Counted from the stretch's first letter, positions 1-10,794 are shown. The stretch: 64,000 nucleotides of DNA from Kitagawia praeruptora (GCA_037693485.1 CM075354.1:89463001-89527000); one strand, 5' to 3'. A program made the numbers and translations. Notes: generated by a model from the sequence alone, not told the origin.

Positions 1-1409
1 CTTTCACGAACTCAACGGAGATCCTAGCTTTCACGACTTGTCTCTACCTCTCGGAAAACACCTCTATGGTATCCACACGAGCACCTTCAAGAACGACTTA
101 CGAACTTGACTTCGGAACGGACGTACTAGCCTCCCTCTTGATGATTCGTTTTTCTGCCTTTTTCTTGCTGCCTCTCTCTAGGGTTTTTCACAAAAAACGT
201 AAATCCTCTTAACCTATCATTATCTATTTATAATGATTGGTTAAAAAGGCCCTAACAGCAAAAGCCCAACCTGATTAGGTTTAGGATTAAATAATAAAAC
301 GAAATTCTGTTATTTAATTAATAACTAAGTCACACTTAATTATTATGTGCAGAAATACTCTTCTAATTCAAATTTATATTATTTCAATTAATTACGTCTC
401 ACTTAATTAATATAATAAAATTCAAATAATCATCAATTAATTTAAATCCATAATTTAAATTAATTATTCCTTTAAGTGCTCAATATGTGCGACCCTATAG
501 GCTATTATTTAATTGGCAATAATTTTATTCTCCAATAAAATTATAAACAATGAGCGGTATCTAGTAATACATCATTGCTACCCAATTAAACAATAATTAA
601 ATCGTGATTCGATAAAACCTTTCGTGATTAATGTTTCCGTGTAATATAATCCCTTTAACCAAATATTATAGATTAAACTCGAGGCATGCCTTTAGTCATC
701 CTCTTCAACATTTAATCCGGATTTACTTGATCAATGAGTAGACTATTAAAACAAATCATTATTTGAGCACGGCCATGCATTTTATAGTCTCACTCAATCA
801 AGAGGCCAATAATATCTCTCCTAATTATAGGAGGGTTAAATCCTTTATCTATCATTTATATTTCTCATACGACTCATGATATACCCGATGTTCACTTTTA
901 TCATCACCCGGTCAAAGGTAACTTTTAATGTTGTCAAAGTATATTAATCCTCGTATAGAAATATAGTGATCTCAAGTCAAAGGATCATTACACCATTACC
1001 ACTGTGAGTTATTCTTATGAATTTATTAAACATGAAGAATCTCACTGTGGGTCTGTCCAGTACCATGTACTCCTACATGTACTTATGTATTTACTTTAGT
1101 ATCTCCATACTTATAACCAATGAGATGTGGTAATCTGTCAAACAACATACTAGTCTATTTATGTATTATTATTGTCCTATATAATAATAATCGACTAGGG
1201 ACCTTTAAGAATATGATATATTATATAATCTCAAGTTCAAGTCATGTACTTAAACTATACAATGTGTATCATGATTCTAAGGACATTTATTATGCTAACA
1301 AATATATCACAGTAATTAAAGTCATAATAAATACGTTTATTTAATAATCAAATGACATAAAGGTTTGTTCAAGTAACAATGTATTGCCTCTAGGGCACCT
1401 ACACTAACA
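1..1409 (-). repeat. 3' LTR of Angela-like Copia (window-truncated)
   Basis: Aligns base for base with the split solo LTR at 9932-10794 plus 44491-45167. Position 1 matches 10064, so about 132 bases lie outside the window and the full LTR is about 1.54 kb. The inner end reads TGTTAGTGTAGG on the minus strand, next to the polypurine tract. By eye about 15 mismatches occur in the first 730 bases against the solo LTR, so the two are separate insertions of one family. A TATA-like box lies at 224-232 on the minus strand. Confidence 0.9.
224..232 (-). promoter_or_regulatory. TATA-like box of the Copia LTR
   Basis: The minus strand reads TATAAATAG inside the LTR, a plausible core promoter for element transcription. 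The solo LTR copy near 10289 carries a changed version. Motif only; no transcript evidence. Confidence 0.35.
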
Positions 1410-1420
1410 ATCTCCCACTT
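1410..1420 (-). other. Polypurine tract (plus-strand primer)
   Basis: The minus strand reads AAGTGGGAGAT directly before the LTR start, the usual plant Copia tract used to prime plus-strand DNA synthesis. It fixes the inner border of the 3' LTR. Confidence 0.85.
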
Positions 1421-1423
1421 GCA

Positions 1424-3556
1424 CTAGAGCCAATCACCCATGTATCTAATACCCATGGAACTAGTGTGATCATCTTGCTTTTGCTGCGACAAACCTTTGG
1501 TCAGTGGATCTGCAATGTTATCATTTGTGTGCACTTTACATATGTGTATGTCACCCCTTTCATTAATCTCTCGAATGAGGTGATATCTCCTGAGTATATG
1601 TTTGGATCGGGAGTGCGATCTAGGCTCTTTAGCCTGTGCAATGGCCCCATTATTATCGCAGTATAGATCAATGGGATCTGCAATCGATGGAACCACTTCC
1701 AAATCAGTAATGAATTTTCGAATCAAAACAGCCTCCTTAGCCGCTTCACAAGCTGCAATGTACTCAGCCTCCATTGTAGAATCAGCTACTGTTTCTTGCT
1801 TTGAACTCTTCCAGCTTACAGCACCTCTATTTAGACAAAACACAAAACCAGACTGTGATACAATATCATCCCTGTCTGTTTGGAAACTTGCATCGGTGTA
1901 ACCTTTTACAACCAGTTTCTCCTCTCCTCCATACACCAAGAATGAATCTTTAGTCCTTTTCAGGTACTTTAGAATATTCTTGACTACCGTCCAGTGACTT
2001 TCACCTGGATTAGACTAGTATCTGCTCGTCATGCTCAAAGCATACGAAACATCTGGGCGAGTACATACCATTGCATACATGATAGATCCAATTGTTGATG
2101 CATATGGAACCTTACTCATGTGGTCCTTCTCATCCAATGATTTCGGACACTGGTCTTTAGAAATCGTTATCCCTTGAGACACGGGGACATAACCCCTTTT
2201 TGCATTTCGCATACCAAAACGATGCAAAACCTTATCAATGTATGTACTCTGACTTAGACCGATCATCCTTTTATATCTATCTCTATAGATCCTCATTCCT
2301 AGAATGTAGGTTGCCTCTCCTAAGTCTTTCATAGAGAAATTGCTCCCTAACCAAGTCTTAACAGCCTTTAGAGAAGGTATGTCATTCCCCATTAGTAGTA
2401 TATCATCAACATATAGTACTATGAATGCCACATGGCTCCCATTAACCTTCTTGTAAACACAAGGTTCATCCTTGTTTTGAATAAAGCCATACTCCTTGAC
2501 TATTTCATCAAAATGGATATTCCATCTCCTAGAGGCTTGCTTCAATCCATAAATGGATCGACGTAATTTACATACCTTGCCAACATTCCTTGGATCGACA
2601 AAACCTTCAGGTTGTGTCATGTACACATCCTCTTCAAGGCTTCCATTAAGGAAGGCTGTTTTGACATCCATTTGCCAGATTTCATAATCATGGAATGCTG
2701 CAATGGCAAGCAAAATCCTTATGGATTTGACCATAGCCACTGGTGAGAAAGTTTCATCATAGTCAATACCATGAATTTGTTTGAAACCTTTTGCAACCAG
2801 CCTCGCTTTATAGGTCTGAACATTTCCATCCATGTTAGTTTTCTTCTTGAAAACCCATTTGCACCCTACGGGTTTTACCCCTTCAGGTGGATCAACCAAA
2901 TTCCATACTTGGTTTTCGTACATGGAATCCATCTCGGATTTCATGGCTTCAAGCCATCTCTTAGAGTCTGGACTGTTCATAGCATCTTGATATGTGAGAG
3001 GATCATCTTCATCTATGAGCATCAAATCACCACATTGAGTAAAGAGAAATCCATATCTCTCTGGATCATGGCGAATTCTACCAGATCTACGAACAACCTG
3101 TGTTTCTTGAACATTATCATTATCCTGCTCTTGTTCCACTTCAAGTTCAATGCTATTTTGTGGTTCTCGATCTTCATCGAGATCTATAGTTCTCCCACTG
3201 TTTCTTTTGGAAACAAAATCTCTTTCCATGAAGACAACATCTCGAGCAATAAACAATTTTTGCTCAGAAGGACTATAAAAATAATACGCCTTTGTTTCAC
3301 TAGGGTATCCCACAAAATTGCATTCTTCGGATTTAGGTCCATGCTTGTCAGATACTTGACGTTTCACAAACGCCTTGCATCCCCAAACTTTCATAAAGCT
3401 CATGCCTGACCGTTTCTCCATCCATATCTCGTATGAAGTCTTTTGAACCTTCTTAGTAGGAACATGGTTAAGTGTGAAAGCTGCTGTTTCTAGAGCGTAA
3501 CCCCAGAAACTAATTGGAAGATCTGCATGACTCATCATCGATCGTACCATGTCCAA
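1424..3556 (-). pseudogene. pol: Copia reverse transcriptase and RNase H, one in-frame stop
   Basis: The segment opens in the C-terminal part of integrase (WGCKAFVK, VGYPSETKAYYF). Reverse transcriptase follows with KARLVAKGF, QMDVKTAFLNG, YGLKQA and the catalytic YVDDILL at about 2402-2413. Only one stop, TAG at 2015-2017, separates it from RNase H, and it replaces the Gln expected after SMTSRY (CAG to TAG). RNase H shows GYTDASF, AEYIA and YCDNNGA, and ends with the family C-terminus near MGDWL at 1424. The enzyme would copy element RNA into cDNA. The frame is preserved across the stop, so decay is by point mutation only. Confidence 0.9.
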
Positions 3557-4468
3557 TAGGGTGCGATTTCTCCTCTCTGAAACTCCATTCCATTGAGGTG
3601 TGCCTGGCGGAGTGAGTTGTGATACAATACCACACTCTTTTAAATACTCTTTAAATTCGGTGCTTAGGTATTCACCCCCACGATAGGATCATAAGATCTT
3701 ATTACTTGCACCTCCGCCTATTTGCTTCTCTACTTCAGCCTTGTATTCTTTGAACTTTTCAAAGGAATCAGATTTATTCTTCATAAGATATACATATCCA
3801 TATCTACTGAAATCATCAGTAAATGTTATGAAGTAGTAGTAGCCTCCTCTAGCCATCACACGCATTGGACCACATACATCACTATGTATTAGCTCCAGAC
3901 GTTCAGTAGCCCTTTGACCCTTACCAGTGAAAGGGGATTTAGTCATCTTACCAAGAAAACAAGATTCGCATTCATCGTATGATTCAAAATCAAACTTATC
4001 CAAGTATCCATCCTTATGTAATTTGGATATGCGTTTCTCATTTATATGGCCTAGATGACAATGCCAGAGGTATGTTTAATTTGAGTCATTAATTTTAAGT
4101 CGTTTGTTTTCTATGTTACAGACAGGATTATCTAAATCAAGAACATATAAACCATTAAATAAACGCGCAACACCATAGGTTAAATCATTCAAAGCAAAAG
4201 AGCAACTGTTGTTCTTTATTGTAAACGAAAAACCTTTCTTGTCCAAACAAGAAACAGAAATAATGTTTCTGCGAATCGCAGGCACGTAAAAACAGTCTTC
4301 AAGTTCTAAAACAAGCCCAGAGGGCAAAGATAAATAATAAGTCCCTACAGCTAAAGCAACAACTCTTGCTCCATTGCCTACTCGTAGGTCCACTTCTCCC
4401 TTAGCCAAAGTCCTACTTCTCTGCAGTTCCTGCACATTTATACAAATGTGAGAAGCACATCCAGTATC
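3557..4468 (-). pseudogene. pol: Copia protease and integrase, broken
   Basis: Protease is marked by WVLDTGCASH near 4440-4475, with Asp at 4466-4468 as the aspartyl protease residue. Integrase follows in the same frame, interrupted by stops at 4076-4078 and 3689-3691. The His pair of the zinc-binding region falls near 4020-4060 and the Cys pair CESC is in the 3689-4003 segment. The first catalytic Asp is in HSDVCGP (3878-3880). Where relatives have S-D-RGGEY for the second catalytic Asp, this copy reads S-Y-RGGEY just after the 3689 stop, so a catalytic residue is also lost. The core would insert element cDNA into the genome. Confidence 0.85.
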
Positions 4469-5389
4469 CAATACCCAAGATGTAGAAATAGACAGATTGA
4501 CTTCTATAACATAAATACCTGATCCAGAAATCTGAACACCTTTCATTTTCTTCAGATCCTCCAAATAAGCTGGACAGTTTCTCTTCCAGTGACCAGGCTT
4601 ATGGCAATAGTGACAATCACCTTTATCAGCCTTTGCGACATCTCCCTTCGGCTTTTTAGCCTTTTTGAAATAGGGCTTAGAAGGACCAAGATCTTTTGAT
4701 GCAACCTTTTTCTTGCCCTTCCATTTCCCCTTTCCCTTAGCACCTTTCTTGCCCACCATCATTATGGGAGCTTTCTCAGGTGCCTTGACCATATTTGCTT
4801 CTGTGGTCCTCAGCATGGCCAACAATTCCATAGGAGTCTTTTCTTGCTCAGTCATATTAAAAGTCATAATGAACTGAGTATAGTCGCTGTTCAAAGATTG
4901 CAAGATTATATCGACTTGAGCCTCTCGCTGAAGCGGGAAACCCAAATGAGCAAGGTAATCACAATACCCAATTATCTTTAGAACATGTGGTCCGACTAGT
5001 CCGTTGCCCTGCTTTCACGAGAAGAGTGCTTTGCTCGTGTTGAACTTTTCCACACGAGCCTGTGATTGAAACATCGTTGAAAGATGTTCAAACATAGTAT
5101 AAGCATTCATATCAAAATGTTGCTTTTGAAGCTCAGCATCCATAGTGGCAAGCATAAGACAAGCCACATCAGTCGCATCATCAATATGCTTCTAATAAGC
5201 ATTTTGTTGAGCAAGAGTGGCATTGGCAGCAGGGGCTGCCGGTGGAGGAATATCAATCACATAAGATTTCTTTTCCTGCATGAGAACAATTCTCAAATTC
5301 CTAGACCAGTCTAGGAAGTTTGATCCTGTCAGCTTGTCCTTCTCAAGGACTGATCGCACAGAGAAAGTGTTGTTTGTGTTTTGTGCCAT
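4469..5389 (-). pseudogene. gag: Copia gag (capsid/nucleocapsid), two in-frame stops
   Basis: Gag forms the cytoplasmic particle that packages element RNA. The start is taken at the ATG ending at 5389, giving MAQNTNN and a typical Copia N-terminus. The frame runs without frameshift but has stops at 5192-5194 and 5015-5017. The second is TGA where relatives carry an arginine codon, consistent with CGA to TGA. A basic Lys-rich stretch precedes one CCHC zinc knuckle, CHYCHKPGHWKRNC, at about 4574-4615, the RNA-binding part of nucleocapsid. Gag passes into protease in the same frame, as expected for a single Copia polyprotein. It is not functional as it stands. Confidence 0.85.
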
Positions 5390-6640
5390 TTGTTTTCTAC
5401 AATGATAAAATGCATAAGATAAGTTAGATTGTTACAATAATTATGTTCAAGTGATTATGACATATTCATAATATATCTCCCACTATTTTTATCAAATTAA
5501 TAGCCCTTACTATTAAATCGGAAAGAATATCCCATAATTCTTTCTAGTGAGCCAAGATCCATATTTCGTCATATCCTAAGTCAACCACTGGTAGTCCTTA
5601 AAACATGATTATTTAGGTAGACAACAGTTGTCAATTATATCATATATAATTCTTGGATAGTTTGGTGAACAACATTTGATCTTATCTATCTAATAGATTT
5701 TGAACCAAACTCTATGCTTCTAAGTTCATAGTAGTTGAATATAACCGTTTATTTTCACCTTATTTTGATGACTCAGTTAAGTTAGACCCAATGATACAAC
5801 GGTCGAATATGACCGCTTATATTCGTTGCATCTCACCACGATAGACAGGAGTCCCCTGCCACTAACAGTCATTCCCCTTATCGATCTAGGATTCAATGAG
5901 TGTTCATTCATTGGAAAGCATCCGATTAAAACTTAATATTTTGTTAAGGGTTTTAGAATTAAATTATAACGATCATGATCACATCATAAAGAGATCCTCA
6001 ATTTTTCCTTGAATCAAATATTTCAAATTAACATCTTAAACTGTTCATTTCCCAGGTAGATGGAGGATCCCAATGGTCACACTTAATACCCATTAACCTT
6101 ACGAATACGCATATCCGTTTTTGTCAGAAAATCCCAATTTTTGAAATCAAAAATCCATATTTAATTCCGTGTTTTAAAAATCCATATTTCATAAACACAA
6201 GAATCTCATGATCGTTTGTTCATTTTAAAATCTTGAATCGTTACAGATTTTATCTTGTTTATCATGGCATGGGTGATGTATCTAATACATGCATACAACA
6301 TTAATCTAATTAAAGCATGCATCTTCTACTCTACACATACATTCCATACATCATATGTAAAGTGCATAAAGTAAACGTGCAATGGTTATGGCCCAATCCT
6401 ATGTGATCTTTTCAAGCTAATGAAAAGATCAAGGTCAATCTATGGTGGATAAATATAAATACAATTTACAAGTCTTCATTCTTCTCTTTTCTTCTTGGTT
6501 GCTTCTCCTCATTGATCGTCCTTCAATCTTGAAGTACATTACATTGAATAATTGAATACAACCTATACTAATGTACTTACATAATAAAACTCGAGTTACA
6601 TTCGTGGTTAAACAATTACAAGAATGAAGAAAACGACATG
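5390..6640 (-). other. Copia leader, non-coding
   Basis: About 1.25 kb upstream of gag on the minus strand with no ORF. It is AT-rich and lies where the 5' untranslated leader of an Angela-type element would be. I find no TGGTATCAGAG-type primer-binding site and no LTR at its far end. The boundary is not sharp. Confidence 0.45.
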
Positions 6641-6748
6641 CAAGTCATATTTATAAAACCATAAACCATTAAACTAAAGGTCTTAAGGCCATAACCAGCA
6701 CCATGCTCAAATAAACAATTAAGAATAAATAAACAAACATTGTGGGGG

Positions 6749-6829
6749 TCCGGGGGCGGCAGCCCCGGGCAGTGGTCCGGGGGCGGCAGCCCCGGGCGGT
6801 AATCCGGGGGCGGCAGCCCCGGGCGGTGG
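6749..6829. repeat. 27-bp GC-rich tandem repeat, three copies
   Basis: Three head-to-tail copies at 6749-6775, 6776-6802 and 6803-6829, differing only at the last few bases. Each unit holds CCGGGG and CCCCGG arms around GCGGCAG, so each could fold as a hairpin. The block is strikingly GC-rich in an AT-rich region. On the minus strand it is open and would read as a nine-residue repeat built on RPGLPPPD, in frame with the adjacent transporter scrap. Confidence 0.9.
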
Positions 6830-6870
6830 TCGACCAACTGCATTGAAGCTGTGCATATATCGGTGGTCGA

Positions 6871-6975
6871 CAATATTGCTCTGTTGTGCCCAAGCTGTGC
6901 ATATATCCCTGGCTTCGATAATAGAATATCATGGTGACCCTGCTCCACTACCTTTCCATTTTCCAGGACTATAAT
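6871..6975 (-). pseudogene. ABC transporter last-exon fragment (ATM/ABCB25-like)
   Basis: The minus strand reads IIVLENGKVVEQGHHD, then LLSKPGIYAQL. This is the end of the nucleotide-binding domain (D-loop/H-loop distal part) of a half-size ABC transporter, closest in memory to the mitochondrial ATM3/ABCB25 group that exports a sulfur compound for cytosolic Fe-S assembly. A splice acceptor (TTGTTCAG) immediately precedes it at 6976-6983, so an intron edge came with it. No Walker A, signature or Walker B exon follows upstream, so this is an isolated piece. After GIYAQL the sequence degenerates into a short imperfect duplication (ATATATGCACAGCTT and GTCGACCACC occur twice) and then the GC-rich repeats. 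Confidence 0.65.
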
Positions 6976-7484
6976 CTGAACAAATATATGAAAAAATCAA
7001 GATTTAGGAGCAAACGGGTAAATTCGGGTTTGGGGGTGGGCATGAAATAATTGATTACGGATCCCAGCAAAAAAAATTCCTATATAATTAAACTTACAGA
7101 ATTGTACAATCAGTAAGGTAACAACTCAGAGCAAGACAACATGGACTTCACTTCAGTAGGAATTCATAGCAGGAGAGCAAACATCGACCAGAAATAATTT
7201 GACAACTACCACAAATAAATAGGGGTTAACATTTATAGCTATAAAGAATAAGCTAATAGATTCTATTTGCCACACGTGGTATGTCATGTCACAGATTTTT
7301 TTGTAATAAATCTGAAAAGTTCTAATTTAATAGAAGAAAAATCAAACATATATTGCACACATTTGAATCATAAATAAAAAGATATTGCACACATGTACAA
7401 AGGTGCCTTTCAAGTTATTCAATTTCAGTCATAGTTATAATGTGTTTGTGTGTGTGAATATGTTTACAAAACATGTAAACTAAC

Positions 7485-7568
7485 ATCAAGAAGAGCAACA
7501 GTATCAAACCCACGCTTCTCGTTGAGCTTGATAATTTTATCCAGAATCGGAATCCCAAAACCAAAAGT
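7485..7568 (-). pseudogene. Possible captured exon, unknown gene
   Basis: A 28-codon open stretch on the minus strand, including PILDKIIKLNEKRGFDTVAL, lies between an AG acceptor-like site and a GTTAGT donor-like site at 7479-7484, in phase 0 on both sides. The amino-acid make-up looks protein-like. I do not recognise the family and the splice calls are by eye. Confidence 0.3.
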
Positions 7569-8533
7569 CTTTCATGTTCCTGTTTTAGCTCGTCATATCA
7601 TGTCACTATCACGTCATGCCCCCACATTGCTGGTTCAAGCAAAGCTCTCTGTAAAGCCATCAAACAAAAGATTAGTTGTTCCAGTTTTACATATCCAGAA
7701 GATGTCTTTTATAACATCTGGATCATGTTTGTTCCTTGCAATCAAACAAAAACCTAATTGCTCCAGTTTTACACCACACATTACATACTATTTGACCATG
7801 TACAAAATCTTTTAAATAGTGTTGTGAACTAGACTAGCACATCATTATGTACATCTGAGAGGGGAACTATATATCCCATGTCCAAGTTATTATTCAAATG
7901 AACTCAATTCTCAACTATAAATAAATATAAGCTGCAATTAGTGAACTTATTCGGGATAAGTTGACAATGTACTAAAATTAATCCAACATTAACAAACAGC
8001 AGTACAGCAAAATAAAATACATTCAGGATTCAGGAACTGCAAATAAAGCATAATAATACATGTCCTAAAGAAAAATAAAGAGCAGATTGAAACTGCTCCT
8101 AGACTCCAGCTCGGAATTTTCTAGCTAGAAGCACAGGTAACAATAACAAGTACAACAAAAAAATTATGAAGAAAGTATTAGTTTGGCATATGTAACCTTA
8201 GGTAATATTGAAGAAAATTATGGGAGTAACATGCAGTTATTGGACTTTTAAGAAATCTAAACCAGGAAGTCTTGGCACTGCAAGTTAGCATATATATCTA
8301 GGCTAAGATTGTGATGAAAGATTCAAAAATCATGTACATGTGCCGATTACTCGGCGTTAGTAAATTTATACATAAACATGTTATAAGCTGTCTAATAAAT
8401 TCTTTCAACTAGTTAACTAACAACTTATATGATTCGTTTATAAAAATCTAATGCAATGAATTTCAACCATAAAACGCTGAATATGTAATATCATGCAATA
8501 ATTTTTATACAAGAAAACCACAGGTGTACATAC

Positions 8534-8647
8534 TCTAGATTTCAATGCAGTTGGTCGAGCTTTAGGAGTTCCAATCTCATTCGTACTGGTTCTCTGTGAT
8601 TCCATCTCTAGTGATGGGAAAAAGGAGTGCCAGGAGGTGTCATCAAC
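8534..8647 (-). pseudogene. Possible captured exon, unknown gene
   Basis: A 38-codon open stretch on the minus strand runs from a good acceptor (TTATTACAG) to a good donor (GTATGT at 8528-8533). It is hydrophilic and Ser/Thr/Lys-rich, with NEIGTPKARPTALKSR near its end. Both splice signals and the open phase support a genuine exon or an exon copy. I do not recognise the protein. Confidence 0.4.
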
Positions 8648-9090
8648 CTGTAATAAATCCACCCATGGACATGACCGATCAGCTCGAATTCGGGATTTTT
8701 TTTAATTCCAGAAGGCTCGTCCTCTTAAAAAACATCAATTTCTTAACAAAAGATCATATATTTTAGCCTCTACCGCCACTGCATCAAATACAGTTCTGGA
8801 AGCATGTATCATATACATTCAAATCGTATCCCAGTTTACAGATCGTGTCCATACACAATCTGTCTAATAGTTTATATCACTATATAAAACATACAACATG
8901 CATAACATACAAAATCGCATACTAATCAGTCATGGCAGATTATAAACATGCTTGTATCATTATATCATAATATACAACATAACAGAATCATATATGGACG
9001 ACATAACATATTATAATCGACATATCTCATTACTGTATCATGGCAGATTCATATAACATGCATACATGCATCGAATACAGTAAACACGTC

Positions 9091-9740
9091 ACTACATCAA
9101 AAAGGGGGAGAGATTTGCTAAGTCTAAATGCAGGCAGTCTCAAACTCTGACTCAGAAGGATGATGCTGGAGATGGAGGAGCAAAAGGTCAGAAGAGTTTA
9201 AAATCAAGAGTTGTTGATAAGAGTTTACAATCTGGCAAAACTTCTAAATCAAAGTCTGATGGAGTAAACACTGATACTCAGGGTATTTCCAAGACTCAGA
9301 GTTTGTTATTAACTGCTAATTTACAGACTGATGAAGAGTTGGCTGCTAGATTGTTTCTGGAGGAAAATGAAGAAGGAGTGACTATTGTAGACATTCAACC
9401 TGAAGAAAAGAATCTACAAGAAGAGCATCAGAAAGCTTTGAAGTCTGGCAAATTCAAGAAGAATGTAGAAGCTGCTAGGCCTGTTCTTAAAGGTATTACT
9501 ATCAAAGAGAATGTTGGTACTGATCAGAGGATGCAAGTATCCAGAAAACCAACAGAAGATGAAAGTGAAGACTGTTGAGGAAGAAAAAGTCTTAAAGAAA
9601 GTAAATACAACCTCTGTTGCTACACAAATTGTGCAGAAGCCTTTGTCTACTTCAATGCAAGTAATTTTTGGGAAATCAACAATTCGTGAACAAACTCTGG
9701 AGGTTGGAGAGGCTGGAGGAAATTTTCTACAGAGCAGAGC
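9091..9740 (+). pseudogene. SIRE-like element F: envelope-like ORF, N-terminal part
   Basis: SIRE/Maximus Copia elements carry an extra ORF after pol, often called envelope-like, of unknown role. Here the reading is Lys/Ser-rich, then LQTDEELAARLFLEEN and a Glu/Lys-rich stretch. It is open from about 9091 in one frame to a stop at about 9576 and continues in another frame from about 9540, so one frameshift lies at 9540-9575. It stops at 9740 only because solo LTR E is inserted there. The same frame resumes at 46774 as LMGKIGKDKAG after E is removed. The gag-pol part of F is not in the window. Confidence 0.75.
9736..9740. repeat. TSD AGAGC, left copy, flanking solo LTR E
   Basis: AGAGC directly precedes TGATAAGTGG. 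The right copy is at 46769-46773 after the LTR end GTGCAAACA. Together they mark E as one insertion. Confidence 0.9.
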
Positions 9741-9931
9741 TGATAAGTGGATTTTATATCCACTTGGAGCGTTCCATATCGGCTTAAATTGATTGACTTG
9801 GTCTCAAGTTTGTTGTATTTTTGATGTGTTCTGTGTAGTTGTGCAGGGTTGTAGCTATCGGTTAGTGTTGGTGTTTCTAATCGATATTAGAGTGGAATTA
9901 AGCATTGGAATGAAGATTGGATACTTGTGTT
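9741..9931 (+). mobile_element. Gypsy (Athila/TAT-type) solo LTR E, left part
   Basis: Starts TGATAAGTGGATTTTATATC, a start typical of Athila/TAT-group Gypsy LTRs. It is cut after 191 bp by Copia solo LTR D and resumes at 45173. Total length of E without inserts is about 1787 bp (TG...CA ends). Confidence 0.8.
9927..9931. repeat. TSD GTGTT, left copy, flanking solo LTR D
   Basis: GTGTT precedes TGTTGGGTTCC; the right copy is at 45168-45172 after CACTAACA. A TSD on both sides, and no primer-binding site or polypurine tract beside either end, shows D is a solo LTR rather than half of a full element. Confidence 0.9.
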
Positions 9932-10794
9932 TGTTGGGTTCCGAGGCATAAAACGCAGCGGAATAACATAAATATAACAATAATTTCAAAACCCAAACGC
10001 AGGATCCATGTATAATTATGGACAGATTATGGAAATAACGAATCGTACCTTTCAATAAAATTACTTTCACGAACTCAACGGAGATCCTAGCTTTCACGAC
10101 TTGTGTCTACCTCTCGGAAAACACCTCTATGGTATCCACACGAGCACCTTCAAGAACGACTTACGAACTTGACTTCGGAACGGACATACTAGCCTCCCTC
10201 TTGATGATTCGTTTTTCTGCCTTTTTTTGCTGCCTCTCTCTAGGGTTTTTCACAAAAAATATAAATCCTCTTAACCTATCATTATATATTTATAATGACT
10301 GGTTAAGAAGGCCCTAACAGCAAAAGCCCAACCTGATTAGGTTTAGGATTAAATAATAAAACGAAATTCTATTATTTAATTAATAACTAAGTCACACTTA
10401 ATTATTATGTGCAGAAATACTCCTCTAATTCGAATTTATATTATTTCAATTAATTAAGTCTCACTTAATTAATATAATAAAATTCAAATAATCATCAATT
10501 AATTTAAATCCATTATTTAAATTAATTATTCCTTTAAGTGCTCAATATGTGCGACCCTATAGGCTATTATTTAATTGGCAATAATTTTATTCTCCAATAA
10601 AATTATAAACAATGAGCGGTATCTAGTAATACATCATTGCTACCCAATTAAACAATAATTAAATCGTGATTCGATAAAACCTTTCGTGATTAATGTTTCC
10701 GTGTAATATAATCCCTTTAACCAAATATTATAGATTAAACTTGAGGCATGCCTTTAGTCATCCTCTTCAACATTTAATCCGGATTTACTTGATC
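9932..10794 (-). mobile_element. Copia solo LTR D, left part
   Basis: Same family and orientation as the LTR at 1-1409. It starts TGTTGGGTTCCGAGG on the plus strand and is interrupted at 10794 by element A, duplicating TGATC. With the right part (44491-45167) it totals about 1540 bp, matching the full LTR length. Confidence 0.92.
10790..10794. repeat. TSD TGATC, left copy, flanking element A
   Basis: TGATC precedes TGTAACACCCCC; the right copy is at 44486-44490 after GGTTCTTACA. The uninterrupted family copy has one ACTTGATCAATGAG near 726-739. Confidence 0.95.

Larger units (their letters stand above)
1..6640 (-). mobile_element. Angela-like Ty1/Copia element, 5' LTR not found
   Basis: Reading on the minus strand the order is leader, gag, protease, integrase, reverse transcriptase, RNase H, polypurine tract and 3' LTR, which is the Copia order (integrase before RT). 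The wording of the RT and RNase H regions is closest to the Angela/TAR/Tork group as I remember it; the clade is tentative. The 3' LTR is cut by the window edge. No second LTR or primer-binding site appears to the right of gag, so the 5' end is truncated or lost. The right limit near 6640 is a soft estimate where leader-like sequence ends. Confidence 0.85.
6976..9090. other. Gene-poor DNA with isolated exon-like scraps
   Basis: No LTR retrotransposon protein is readable here. Apart from the exon-like pieces at 7485-7568 and 8534-8647 on the minus strand, the DNA is AT-rich and ORF-free. The exon scraps and the transporter fragment share one orientation, as in a transposon that captured host gene pieces (Helitron, Pack-MULE or Pack-CACTA), but I could not find terminal repeats. 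The right edge at about 9090 is where the SIRE-like ORF starts. Confidence 0.4.

Noticed and set aside
2771..3409. A 212-codon plus-strand ORF
   Set aside because: It is the antisense shadow of the Copia reverse transcriptase/integrase frame on the minus strand.
7450..7815. A 121-codon plus-strand ORF as a gene
   Set aside because: No domain is seen, and the opposite strand offers a better exon-like reading in part of it.
9090..9104. CACTACATCAAAAAGG as a CACTA transposon terminus
   Set aside because: It reads inward into the SIRE extra ORF, no subterminal repeats follow, and no partner end is present. Kept only as a note on the left edge of F.
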